Of a DNA stretch of 64,000 bases, positions 30,024-41,300 are shown piece after piece. A program made the position numbers and the translations under genes. Origin of the DNA: Lithospermum erythrorhizon (Eukaryota > Streptophyta > Magnoliopsida > Boraginales > Boraginaceae); contig JADFUC010000266.1 in assembly GCA_019722365.1 (NCBI GenBank), positions 62,001 to 126,000 of the forward strand, read 5' to 3'. The notes under the pieces are model-generated. The model did not search any database. It was not told where the DNA came from and saw only the letters and a list, made by a program, of their open reading frames with translations. The first letter of the stretch is position 1, and each line of letters opens with the position of its first letter.

Positions 30024-32606
30024 TAGCCTCTGCGGCACACCCAAATGGACTGCCAACTACCTCTTCATCACTACCGACCCGAGATATTTCCAAGAGGGTT
30101 ATCTCAATCCCTTCCATCTATCAAAGGATACTACAAGGAGAAGAGGTCAAATAAGACGCCCCTTTACCGACCCTCGGCCGATGTCTCTTTGGCTAACCTA
30201 TTGCCGAGCTCTAGAAGCAAACAAGTCATGTATTCCGGTAGGGTTAGCCTGCGCCAATGCCAAAATTGAGGAACCTTCAACATATATTCCGAGGACTTTG
30301 ACGACAAGTCACGAGAACTCAAGCAATCAGAAGTTCTACACCTAGTACACCCACTAGAATCTACAATCGTAGTCACCATTCACCGGCTTTACATGGCTCC
30401 TCTAAAGACCAAAGATTGATGACCGTATTACCTCGAAAAGTTAGATGGTCGCACCGACATGGATGGTAAAAAACTTGTCAGAAAAAATATAATATCAAGA
30501 TGACTTATCACTCAAATATCAAAAAAGAATAGCTTCATCAAGAGCATGAGCAAGAGTAGCCGAACTACTCTAAAACAAGTAGAGGCACCCTCGCCTCTAA
30601 AACGATACGATGTCCCATCTATCCCCAATACGCGCCTTAGGTTCATCAAGGGACCAGTGAGGAACACGTTAGGGAACTCCTACTTGGCCTCGACATGGAA
30701 TGACTCCCACAACACAAATTGAAAAGAGTATATACTGGGCCAATACAGGATACGAAGACCGGGAGGCACCTTCATATACCTACCTAAAGCCCTACACCTC
30801 CGTGATATAGACCAAATTAAATGCCCATGGCTATCACCACCTAAGTTCCAACACACTCTCGATGGAATCGAGAATCCCAAACAACATATAGCCTACTTTG
30901 TCGGTAGACGCGTAACAACGCTGGATCAAGGGGACGTGTCGGTCAAACAAATTGCTCGCTTCCTCAAAAGGGAATGCTCGATCGGGTATTAATTACATAA
31001 ACAAATTGGCTCAACTAGAAAGCAAAGTTTCTCAATGCCTTCTTTCAAGATAAAGATTTGGCTAACAAAGCATGCTGAGTTAATCGCTACAAAACAAAAG
31101 AAAAGAGGAGCTTACATGACTTTATCAATCACGGAGAGCAAGCCTCAACCTAAAGCGCAAGCAACGATAGGCTCTCGCAGAGTCATCGCCCATCAACATG
31201 TGTATCTGGCGCAATGACTAGACTCGCTAAAGATATTATGCAAGTGGATACTTCCCAAAACCTTCGAAAGGGGCCAAGGCAACAAGAGCTCACGACATGG
31301 AGCTCAATATTGCTGCAAACAAAGTGAAACATACCTCTACTCACGCAGCCTCTACTCATGATAAGTATGAGCCAAGGAAGCCAAAGGACGCTTCCAAGAT
31401 CAAAAAGAAAGAAGCACATGTTGTGACTTCTAAAATGACTAAGTTCCTATTCAAAATTAAGAAAGTCGAGGCGGACTCCGACTGGAAGAAAAAGACGCCT
31501 CACACTTAAAAGAGATGTGCTGGTATGACTACCCCTTCTCAGTTCCGACGCTCTTTCCATCTTTGATAAGCGGCTGGAAAGAAAAGCTCATAGAACTCCC
31601 CAGAGTCAAAGAGACCCGAGGAGGAAAACCGAAGCACTAAGCCTAACTTTTGCAAGTATCATAGATACTAGTGGTATCCCAATGAAAAATGCTTCCATAT
31701 TCAAAAGCAGCGAGTAACAAAGTCTCTTCTAACCACATCACTCCTTACCATCATCCATCCACCCCAATCGAGGTCAAAGTTCCCCTATGGCTTTGGGAGA
31801 GTAAATTCATCCCCGAAAAAGGCTGGCCGACATCGACGCATTTAAGACTACGGCATTCCATGTATGTGTTGAAGTCGACGACAACTCAACCATCGCAAAA
31901 AGCATTATGGCCACTACCCGCTTCATCTAGTCCCTAGACTTCGCCATCACATGCCCACCTACTGAGACCGCCACAAGCAAGAATGGTACCTCATAAGAAA
32001 CACTCTTATGTGTTAGGGCTACGTAAACGAAAAGTCGATACAAAATGCTCAGATGGAGTGGATCACTCGTGAACATCCTATCACCCAGACAAAAGCCGCC
32101 GACATCTCTACCGGCACTTACATAAACAACTGCCTCATAATCAGCCGCTTTAACTGTGAGCAAATGCTCTTAAAAAGCAAGTTCCAATCGACGATAGAAC
32201 TAGAAACCACAATCCCTCGTTTCCTTATGATAGATGCCAAGGTCACATAACATCCCACTGTGAAAGACCTCGATCCACAACAAGAATGCTGTCCCCTCAA
32301 CACTTCATCAGTTTGAAATATCGCAAAAATGGACGGAGAAAACAATTAAAAAGCGGCATCACACTCATTCTCAAGAAGAGAAAAAAATTCCACCTTTGCC
32401 GATGCCAAGTACTACAAGAAAAAATTGCAAATCCAACACAAGAAAAGCGTAGGTGCCCCGTGTAATTTCCAAAGATCTCAGCACTACCTCAGCTTTTACA
32501 AGAAGCAAGAGGAAGATTTAGTTCAAGCTTTCAAAGGCTTGACTTACCCATCGTGATAACTCCGAAAAAGGTGGGCGGTCGCCAATTCCCTTCAAGGTTT
32601 TCAGGA
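30024..32606 (+). pseudogene. Degenerate Ty3 gag region
   Basis: Translation across several frames gives pieces in gag order. KFQHTLDGIENPKQHIAYFV, GDVSVKQIARFLKRECSI (about 30838-30988) matches the family form YDGxGNPxxHIxxF...FxxSL. PKTFER, then RAHDMELNIAANKVK (about 31250-31330), matches the PxTFxELxxRAHDMEL region. RPEEENRSTKPNFCKYHRY and PNEKCFHIQ (about 31610-31700) matches the CxYHxxxxHxxxxC knuckle. Stops and frameshifts are frequent. Reference motifs are from memory. Confidence 0.65.
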
Positions 32607-33808
32607 TGAATGCAGGAAAACCCTTTAAGATTTCTATGTTAAATCTCGAAACCATCATCGAAATACCATGTCAGGGTCGAAACACCTCCTGCGTACCAAG
32701 AGACTCTGGGCGTAATTACGCATAAAACTCCAAAGAAATCCTCATGCTTAAAAATCATGGAATCTAACATCGGATTTCTCAAGAATAAAAGCCAACAGCC
32801 CGTGAATGTTTTCAAATAGCCCCCCGATTATCCAAAGCTCCAGCCTTAACACCAAAATCTCGTGTTTGATTCACCGTTCCGTATATAGAAATATAATCTT
32901 TAACATTCGGCCTTATGTACTTATCTCCAAAGTGTGAAAACAAGCCGCCAAGCTCCCCTGCCTCAGCTGGGATCGCGATTATCACAAGGCCGTGATGTTC
33001 ACCTTCATACCGATCATCACTACATCAATAGCCTACCAAGCGCCCGCCTACATAAGCTATGTACATCAGCTCACAGCCTTAAATCAACCAGTCACCAAAT
33101 CTCAAGTTCCTACCCTATAGTAATAACTTACTACGTAGCATGCTGTGCTAAGCTTACATTTCTTCAACAACTCGCCACATCACCCACACCCACTCACAAA
33201 CTCCTGAGTCAAGTTTCATCAAAAGACAAAGAGCTTGAAAACCCTCACTGTGCCCCCACAAGATGATGCTTATTCAGCCTACAGAAATCCCATCTTGGGC
33301 AGACATCCCAAGTCCCACCACAAACGGTGAAGTCACAACTGTGCTCCCCTCTACACCGGCAAAGACACTCTAAAGAAGTTCATCAAGCCACATGCATCGA
33401 GACGTAATTCCAGCACTCCACATCGCTCCTCAAAGCATAACCAACACTTCTCGAATACGCCGCTAAGCCCTCCCCTGACCATATCCAAGCCCGCACTCTT
33501 AAATGCCCATCAAGACTTTCACACATATACAACCTGGCCATAGAAATTCTATCCAAATTAAATCGTCTCAAATCCAAATTAAATCAAGCTCAAATCATAC
33601 CGGCTCATACTAAAGTCTCTATCAAGACTAAATCAAGCCAAGTTGTGTTAAAGACATCTTCTCATGTAAATCGTCAAGAACGCCAGGACTTATAGCTGAC
33701 AATGATCCTCTTCGATTTGATAAAAACACGACGCCGGTGAATTTTTCCCCAAAGGAATTTTATTTTGTATCCCTTAAATAAATAATAAAAATTCTTCTTT
33801 GCATTACA
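32607..33808 (+). repeat. Right LTR of the gag-only element
   Basis: Direct repeat of 28837-30023; see that entry for shared words. A purine-rich stretch (CCGAAAAAGGTGGGCGG, near 32561-32577) lies a short way upstream and could be a displaced polypurine tract. Confidence 0.75.
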
Positions 33809-34946
33809 GGAAAATTGAGTTTTTTACATCTTTTAATAACCTATTATTTCATTTTCGAAAAACTTGAAGATCTATTAGTACTTCTGATTTCGTCAATTTC
33901 AGCCACAATAAGGGACGGACCTAGGCTATTGTAAGGATATTTATTACCCTACATAAAAAACAATTGCTCAAATAGGTAAGATTTTGACTAATTTATAGAA
34001 GGTTTATAGTTCAAATTTTGACACAAATATTATTTTTTTATTTTGGTTTATTTCTATTTTCTCCAAAATGAATATCCATTTTGAGTTTTTATATTTTAAA
34101 TAATAAAATAAATATCCTATGTTAAAATATGGGGTCCGTCCCTGACCACAATGACAATTTAAGTTGTATGAAAATCAACTATAGCTTTGATTTCTTTTTC
34201 TTTTGATAATTAAGAAACCAAACACATCAATAGTAGCTATAGTTATTTGCCATATGGCTTACATTGCCATTATGGCTGAAATTGACATTGTGGCTGAAAT
34301 TGACAAATTTAGAAATACTAGTAGATTGTAGGTATTCTGAAAATGAAATAACAACAAGTTATCAAAACATCCAACATTAATGATGCCACATAATAACGTG
34401 GATCTCTTTTTCCAAATCGGCAAGTATGGTAATCCAATCTACTCTTCCCATTTTTTATTATCAACAAAAACATCATTTAATAAAATTTACATTCCATACT
34501 ACCCTTCCCATTTTTTGATAAAAAAACCTTCATCAATATAATTTTTTTTTCTTCGTTAGTATCTAATAAGTAATAAATATCCACATAATATCTATTTAGT
34601 AGTTAATATCTAATAAATATCTAACTGATACCTAATAAGTATTTATGTAATATTCAATTTATTTTTGAGAATTAGGTGAGTGTTATGGCATGCAACTTTT
34701 ATTAAAAGATGGCATAAATATAATCTTTATTAAAAAGTAATATTCTTGGCATTTTTCTAGTAGTACTATCTTTTTTATCAAGAAAAAGGTACAACACTTA
34801 TATTCTATTAGCATGCATAGATTTTGAATTAATAATTAAATTATACACCAAACTATATGCTAAAATTTTAAACCATGCATACAATTGATTGAGAGTTGCA
34901 ATTATGCTTTTTAACTAATTAGTCACAATTTTCAATTAAATTGATA

Positions 34947-35120
34947 CTCCTTCCGTTCCCTTTGAATTAATCAAACTATATAAATTGACGGCTAATAATT
35001 TAATAATAAAGAAAAGATATTAAAATATAATAATATAATTTTCTACAAAAAAAATAAAGATTTTCAAAATAAAAAAATTAACGCTAAATACAATTAAAAA
35101 GCAAGAATCCAAGGAGTGAG
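34947..35120. mobile_element. Stowaway-type MITE
   Basis: About 174 bp flanked by TA on both sides. The left end CTCCTTCCGTTCCCTTTGAA and the right end TCCAAGGAGTGAG fit degenerate Stowaway inverted termini. The interior is AT-rich and non-coding. Confidence 0.55.
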
Positions 35121-36141
35121 TATATCATTACTACTACTAGTAGCATAATTATTTTAGCTTGAATTATTGTATAATCCTATGATATTATTTTCTCTCTAGA
35201 AAGGGGAGAGATATTTGTACATCGTACATTTTATTTCCTCCAATAGTAAGCTTGAAGTTGGATCCAAAGTTGTCAGGAGGATATTACTCCTACATTTTAT
35301 TCAAGTTGAAGAGTTAAATTTGACTTCATTTCAGACTGTAGTTGAATCTGGAACCTTGTACACTTCAAATTCTAAGATAAGATGCTCAGAGCATCTTATG
35401 TCATTATTGATGGTGTACACTAAAATTTGGCATGAATTATCATACTACACATAGACAGATCGATGATCAATTTTCTAATGATACGTTTTGTTAATAATGA
35501 AAGAAAATATTGTACAATTAAATATTACGTAATAGTTTCAATATTTTTGAATATGTTAAAATAAAAATATATATAATCAAGAGATAATAATACGGTTTGT
35601 TTAAAAATAGAAAATTTTGATGGTGTAATTGTATCACCTTGGTACACATAGATTATCATTAACCAATGATATTATCCTAATCTTTTTCAATTTCTTCAAT
35701 TAAGGGGTAAAGACATTAAATCAATTTTAATTAAAAAGTTCACCATTGAGGAAGGATTAATTAGTAATATAAATTGTAAGAATAATTAGAATTAGACGTC
35801 TATGATATAATGTAATTTTTTAAAATTAAAGAGGGTGTCGTTCTTTAATCCCCAAGTAAAATTTTCGTTTGAATGTGATATATATCAGTTCATGAGTACA
35901 TTATTTATGTGGAAGTAGTTAAGGTATCTAAAAAAAGAAACAATATATCAACAATAGAAAAACAATTGAAATTAAATAAAAGATGCAGGATTCATAGCAT
36001 CACATGGAAATTTAGAGGGGGAGGGGGTGGTGTTCGGTTACCCACTTGGACCATTATACAATTCTTTTGAAAAAAAAAATATTAGTCTGTCATTACAAGA
36101 ATTCAATCTTGAAATCTTATTATATAAATAATATTTTATGA

Positions 36142-36222
36142 TTACTGGACTAACTCTAGTGGTTGAACTATTATATAATTCTAGACTAACTCTAGTGGTT
36201 GAACCATTATACAACTCTTCAC
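36142..36222. repeat. Tandem duplication of about 36-40 bp
   Basis: Two adjacent copies of a unit containing GACTAACTCTAGTGGTTGAA followed by an ATTATA(C/T)AA(T/C)TCT word; a third partial copy (CCATTATACAATTCTT) lies near 36050. Confidence 0.8.
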
Positions 36223-38089
36223 ATAGGCATTGGGACACTATAGTTTTGACTGGGTTGTGTGGTTGATGTGTGATTGTGTTTCTTTTTCTTGTATTGTTTT
36301 GATTTGATGTGTTCATAATAAAATAGAGCTAATACTATGAATAAATGATGATAATTACGCGTGATTGATATACTGCGACATGAAAATCTTTGTGATGGTT
36401 CCCCCACTGGCCACTACCTTTAATATAAATCATGTCTTTAGACTTGGAATGATACTACTCAAAATTCCTTTGTGAACCGCATTTACCGGTAAATGAATGT
36501 AATGAACTGATGATCATGTAATGGTAATCTTAAACCTTCGTTATTAAATTACACTCTTACATTCCTTTCATAATTTTCAATTATTTTCGTTAGTGAAAAT
36601 GAAAACGTATCTTTCGCTCCAAAACGAGGCGATATTTTAATTCTTTTTTTTACTCTGAAATAAAATAATTTCGACCATAAATATTTTTGTCATGGCCGTG
36701 ATAACATTCACTAAAATGATATCAACTTTGAAAGCACTAAAACGTATTTTTTATCGATATAGCTTTCATAAATTATTATATAACATAAATAAAAATATTT
36801 ACTATCAAAGTTCAACTATAAAATAGTACAAAAAACTTAAAATGTTCCATCATTTAATGACGAAGGTAGTATGTGTTATGTTTTAGTTCAAGATGTGTTT
36901 CTTATAATTTGAACGGACTTAAAAGAAAGGAGACACTTTGTTATGAAGATTTTAAGAATTGAATATATTTACTACGGAGTAACTTTCTTTCCACAAAAAA
37001 TCTTATTCAACATAACACATTTGCATTCTGTCTCGTTGCGATCGTAAGTATTTGGTATGTCTTTCACTTAGTCAAAGTTCTTACTTCAATTATTAATATC
37101 TCGATTATATTATGTGATTTGAAAACGACTGTTGTTATACAATAACTTCAAACTTCATATTAAAAAATGAAAATTACCATAAATCCGCACTTAGCAATCA
37201 AAATATCAAATAATTATAAGGTATTCATATGGTGCAAATATAAATCGGGATGCAAACACGCCACTTCATCAGCCCACCTCATAATTATTTAATAAAAAAA
37301 TCAGATAATAATTTCAATTGAATCATCCAAAACCTTTTTTCCCAACCTCATTTACACCATTTTCTATCTCTTTCCTCTCTTTTTCTCTCTCTTCAAACAA
37401 CTCTCCTCTCTACTCTACAGATTTGAAAATACTAAATCTCTCCAAAAATTTAAGTTGAAATTCAAAATCACAATCAATCGAAAATTGATAAGCACAATCA
37501 ACAACACTGAATCGAACAAATCTGAAAGAAGGTATGAATCAGAAAATTGATATTTGCTTAAATATTTTGAGAAATTTTCAGATTTTTAACGAATTTTAAA
37601 ATTATAAAAAGTAAATAGTACATATGTGTTGATGAAACTATATTTATATATCGATTTTTGTATATTCTTGCTCTAATGTATTATAAAATTGAATTGTTTG
37701 ATTTAGGTTTTCTGAAATTGAAAGAATTAGTAGCAAAATTGGGATTTTTAGCTATTGTCAACTTTAAATTAGTTAATACATGTTAACTTTCTGATTTTGA
37801 AACATCTAATTATGGGTTGAATTGTAAATCTAGGTTCTAGGCCTAAAATCTGTACAAATTGTCTAAAGAGTACATCTGTACACTATTAGAAAAATTAAGA
37901 TTAAAAATACTATAAATACGCTTTAGCTTCTAGACTAAATAAATATAGATCTTGTAATCAAAGTATATTTATACTCTAGGTTACTATATAGAAATGTTTG
38001 AGTATATGTAACTCTACATGTATTACTTAAGTATACATATATTATGGATACGCCAATTCTGCGTCGAACGCCTTTAACGCCTCGAAAGA

Positions 38090-38905
38090 CATATGTACTT
38101 AGAATATATATTTGAGTACATATATACTCTAAAAATAATTTATTCTAGGAAGTCAATGTGTTTAAATGTATTGAGAGTATATATGCTCAAAACTTACACA
38201 TTTGAGTACATATGTATTCAAAACGTATACATTTGAGTACATATATACTCTAACGATACTTAGTTCTATGTTTAAATGTATTGAGAGCACATATGTGCTT
38301 CAAAACTTAAGGTTTTGAGTACATACATACTTAAAAAAATATTTAGTTGTTCTCTGTTTAAGTAATTATGTTTAAATGTATTGAGAGGATATATGTTCAA
38401 AACTTACACATTTGAGTACATATGTATTCAAAACATATACATTTGAGTGCATATATACTTTACGTATACTTAGCTTCCAGTGGGGTTTAACGTTGCTTAA
38501 AATGTATCGAGAGTATATAGGTACCAAAACTTACACATTTATATGGTACATAATTTCCAAAAAAGATATTTAGTTCTACGAAGTAACTGTGTTTAAATGT
38601 ATTGAGAGGATATATGTTCAAAACTTACACATTTGAGTACATATGTATTCAAAACATATACATTTGAGTGCATATATACTTTAAAGATACTTAGTTCTAG
38701 GAAGTGAACGTGTTTAAATGTATTGAGAGTATATAGGTACTCAAAACTTAACACATTTGAGTACATACATACTCTAAAGATATTTAGTTCTAGGAAGTAA
38801 CTGTGTTTAAATGTATTTAGAGTATATATGTACTCAAAACTTACACATTTGAGGATATATATATATATATATATTCTAAAGATACTTAGTTCTAGAAAGT
38901 GATCT
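38090..38905. repeat. Minisatellite, about 7 units of 95-130 bp
   Basis: Each unit runs through the words TTCTAGGAAGT, GTTTAAATGTATTGAGAG, CAAAACTTACACATTTGAGT, ATATATACT and AAGATACTTAG. Long units carry an additional internal copy of a TATTCAAAA(C)ATATACATTTGAGT segment of about 32 bp; short units lack it. One related unit occurs at about 41960-42045 in copy 2. Units vary by substitution and small indels. Unlike CRISPR, there are no unique spacers between constant repeats. Confidence 0.85.
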
Positions 38906-39059
38906 ATCTGGTATTTCCACATTACGTTTTCTCTCAGAGAGTGAAAATAAGAAAATATTTTTAACTCTATTGTTAAACTAGATCGAGTATTTATGATGTA
39001 ACTCCCTATGGACGTTGGCTTTTGGGGGTGATTTTTTAAGGTTTTCATTTGTTTATATC

Positions 39060-40960
39060 AATACTCAACTTAGAATACTAATGATGGGTTATTTTGTTGC
39101 TATATAGTTTCTTAGGTACGAATTATAATTCTTAAGTTGTTATACGCTAAAATTTGTAAGCTATTATGTAAGAGATCTTGTACATGTTGATCACATGTCA
39201 AGAACTCAACTTTGTAGTATTCAGCTTCTCTAAGAGTAAATATTTACACAAATCCTAAGATTTACGTTGACAAATGTTGTAATGCATATATACTCATTAT
39301 AATGCCTTGATGTGTATATTAATGTTACTCTTTTCAGCTGCTACAATGATATGACTACTCTTCCTTATATATGCTAGTACTCTTGAATAACTGATTGTGA
39401 GCTAAATATTTTCATTTATTTTGTAACAAGATTGTGACCATATTGCATTTATTATATCGATGTGTATTTGTTAGATCCTTGTTGAGATTAGTATTGGAGA
39501 AATATGAAGATCCTACACCCGCATGACCGCATCAGGTTGGAGCAATGAGAGAAGATGGTGTATTGAACACATGGAAGAGGAAAGAGCTTCGATTCTCATA
39601 TTAAAGTAGCCAATGGATATGTGGTATATACTATCGTGGAAGAAAGGAATGATTCAATTTTTTTGGCATAGATCAAGAACAAAGAACCGATATGTAGCCA
39701 TTTTCTGAATTTTTTCAATATATAGATGTACAGTTAAAGAAAAAAAGAAATACATACCTATTTTTTCAAAATAGTATAAATATGATGTATAAAAGATTAC
39801 ATAATATAAAACATACACAAACATACATTAAAAATAGTATAAATGTACTCTAATAACGAATGTAAAAAAGTACTCATGTACACACTATTTTACATAAATT
39901 TTTTTAGTCTTCTAATCATGTATCTAAAGGATGAGCTAAATAAAAACAAGGACTCCAATAACATGGCACTTCCAAAGATTCACCATATTGACGGACAAGA
40001 ATCGAAACCATTAGCAAAACTTGTCACTCGTTATTGTGAAAAGATCAACAATCTAAGAAAATCATGCTTACTTGATCCAACCTTCCCTTTATCCGAACAA
40101 ATAATCCTCACTCCTCTTCCCTTTCATCATCGTTTATGTATCAATTGCGAAGAAATCGATACTACATAGCGAAAGGTCAACCTCCACTTCCTTCTCAACA
40201 AGTAATAACCACCATATGACTACTCTCTCTAAGTTTACATCCAATTTCTTCAGTTTTTCAGATCAACTAGAAGGGTAATACCTTGTGTTAGACCAAATAG
40301 AAGTAATCAAAATAATGAATGCCAAAATCAAACCATAATTGATATAGTCCCAACCTAAAAGGTAAATTATTCAACATATGATTCTTTATAATTTTTCAAA
40401 AAATCTCATGACCTAATAACTTTTACTAATTGTTCAATAGATTCAATTCGAAATCATATAATCTAATAAATTGAACAATGATCAAGACGTAGTTGAGCAA
40501 AAAATTATATCGATCACAAACATTATAATAAATTTGAAAAATTCAATAACAATCTTGACAAAATCAATTGACGAATTCAAAAATAATCAAAATTAAAAAA
40601 GACTAAGTAATTTTATCACATCAGAATATAACATAACTAAAAATAGGAAAAATGCAACGAAATCTCAATTTTACCATTGGTATAATCTCCTTCATCTTTA
40701 AATCTTGCACGTAACTAAAAACTACAAAATCTAACAAAAATAAAATCTAACAACAACAAAAGAACTTAAATTGTTTAACATCTCCAAAATAAAAAATTAG
40801 AACCCCAAATAGAAACTTGAAACTCCAAAACTAAAACGAATCGAAAACAAAAATCAAGAATTTATGTAAAAAACTACTCAATGCATAAATTAATTCAAAG
40901 AGGTTTGGAATAATTAAATAATTAGAAAGAGATGTGAATAAGGAAGATTAATGTACCGCT
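39060..40960. other. Unassigned interior of element copy 1
   Basis: A frame of 108 codons at 39843-40169 on the plus strand contains MALPKIHHIDGQESKPLAKL and similar residues that I do not recognise. It starts in AT-rich, non-coding-looking sequence and has no partner exon I could link, so I do not call it a gene. The rest is A-rich non-coding DNA. Confidence 0.4.
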
Positions 40961-41300
40961 CTAGATCAAAGATGATGACGGCGATGCGTAATCCGGAGAG
41001 AGGCCAAGACAGTAGACGTAGTGCCGAGCGAAGTTTGTGCAAAAAGTCAGAGATGTAAAGAGATAAAGTGGTGGATGGTATTGCCAGAAAAGAGGTTGCC
41101 AGTTGCTAGGTGTTGATGTGTAGCTGCTGTGGCGCCGTGAAATGAGGCCATTACATGGCTGCTTAATCAAGTTGTAGAAGATGAGCCCAGATTTCGTGCT
41201 TTGGACAAGGACATGTTTGGGCCGTGGGTCGACTGGGATTTGGCTGGTCATGACTAGTGTTAAGAATCCCAGCGGACTAGACTAATAATTGTTGGGTACG

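Larger units (their letters stand above)
28837..33808 (+). mobile_element. Gag-only LTR element (degenerate Ty3 type)
   Basis: Two directly repeated ends of about 1.2 kb bracket an interior of about 2.6 kb. The interior carries only gag-like sequence; no protease, RT, RNase H or integrase was recognised. The ends start at TG and finish CTTCTTTGCATTACA (30023 and 33808). No 5-bp target duplication was seen, since the flanks differ. The architecture matches either an internally deleted Ty3 element or a non-autonomous gag-carrying element (TR-GAG type). Confidence 0.65.
33809..37225. other. AT-rich repeat-bearing spacer
   Basis: No gene was recognised. It contains a pair of near-identical words ACTCTTCCCATTTTTTATTA / ACCCTTCCCATTTTTTGATA (34441 and 34501), a Stowaway-type MITE at 34947-35120 and a short tandem duplication near 36142-36222. 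Short open frames have no recognisable content. Confidence 0.5.
37226..41290. mobile_element. TIR-like DNA element, copy 1 (inferred)
   Basis: The left end CATATGGTGCAAA (37226) is repeated at 41301, and both are followed by colinear sequence for about 0.8-1 kb: a TTAATAAAAAAATCAGA-type word, a CA/CT-rich section, then an AAGGTATG word resembling an exon-donor junction, and a TCGATTTNTATAT word. An inverted form (ATGCACCATAT) occurs at 43907-43917. The interior holds the minisatellite at 38090-38905 and no recognisable transposase. The right boundary is a guess, taken as just before copy 2. Confidence 0.4.

Noticed and set aside
38090..38905. CRISPR-like array
   Set aside because: No constant short repeats with unique spacers, and the context is a plant nuclear genome.
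38593..39048. 151-codon minus-strand frame with repeated FLELxIF segments
   Set aside because: Simply the minisatellite translated; the repeat pattern follows DNA units, not protein selection.
39843..40169. 108-codon plus-strand open frame as a gene
   Set aside because: First 40 residues are AT-driven, no family recognised, no splice partners or promoter; kept only as a note in the spacer entry.
40961..41251. 96-codon minus-strand open frame
   Set aside because: Located in the GC-rich end of a TIR-like element; no recognisable domain and no second exon.
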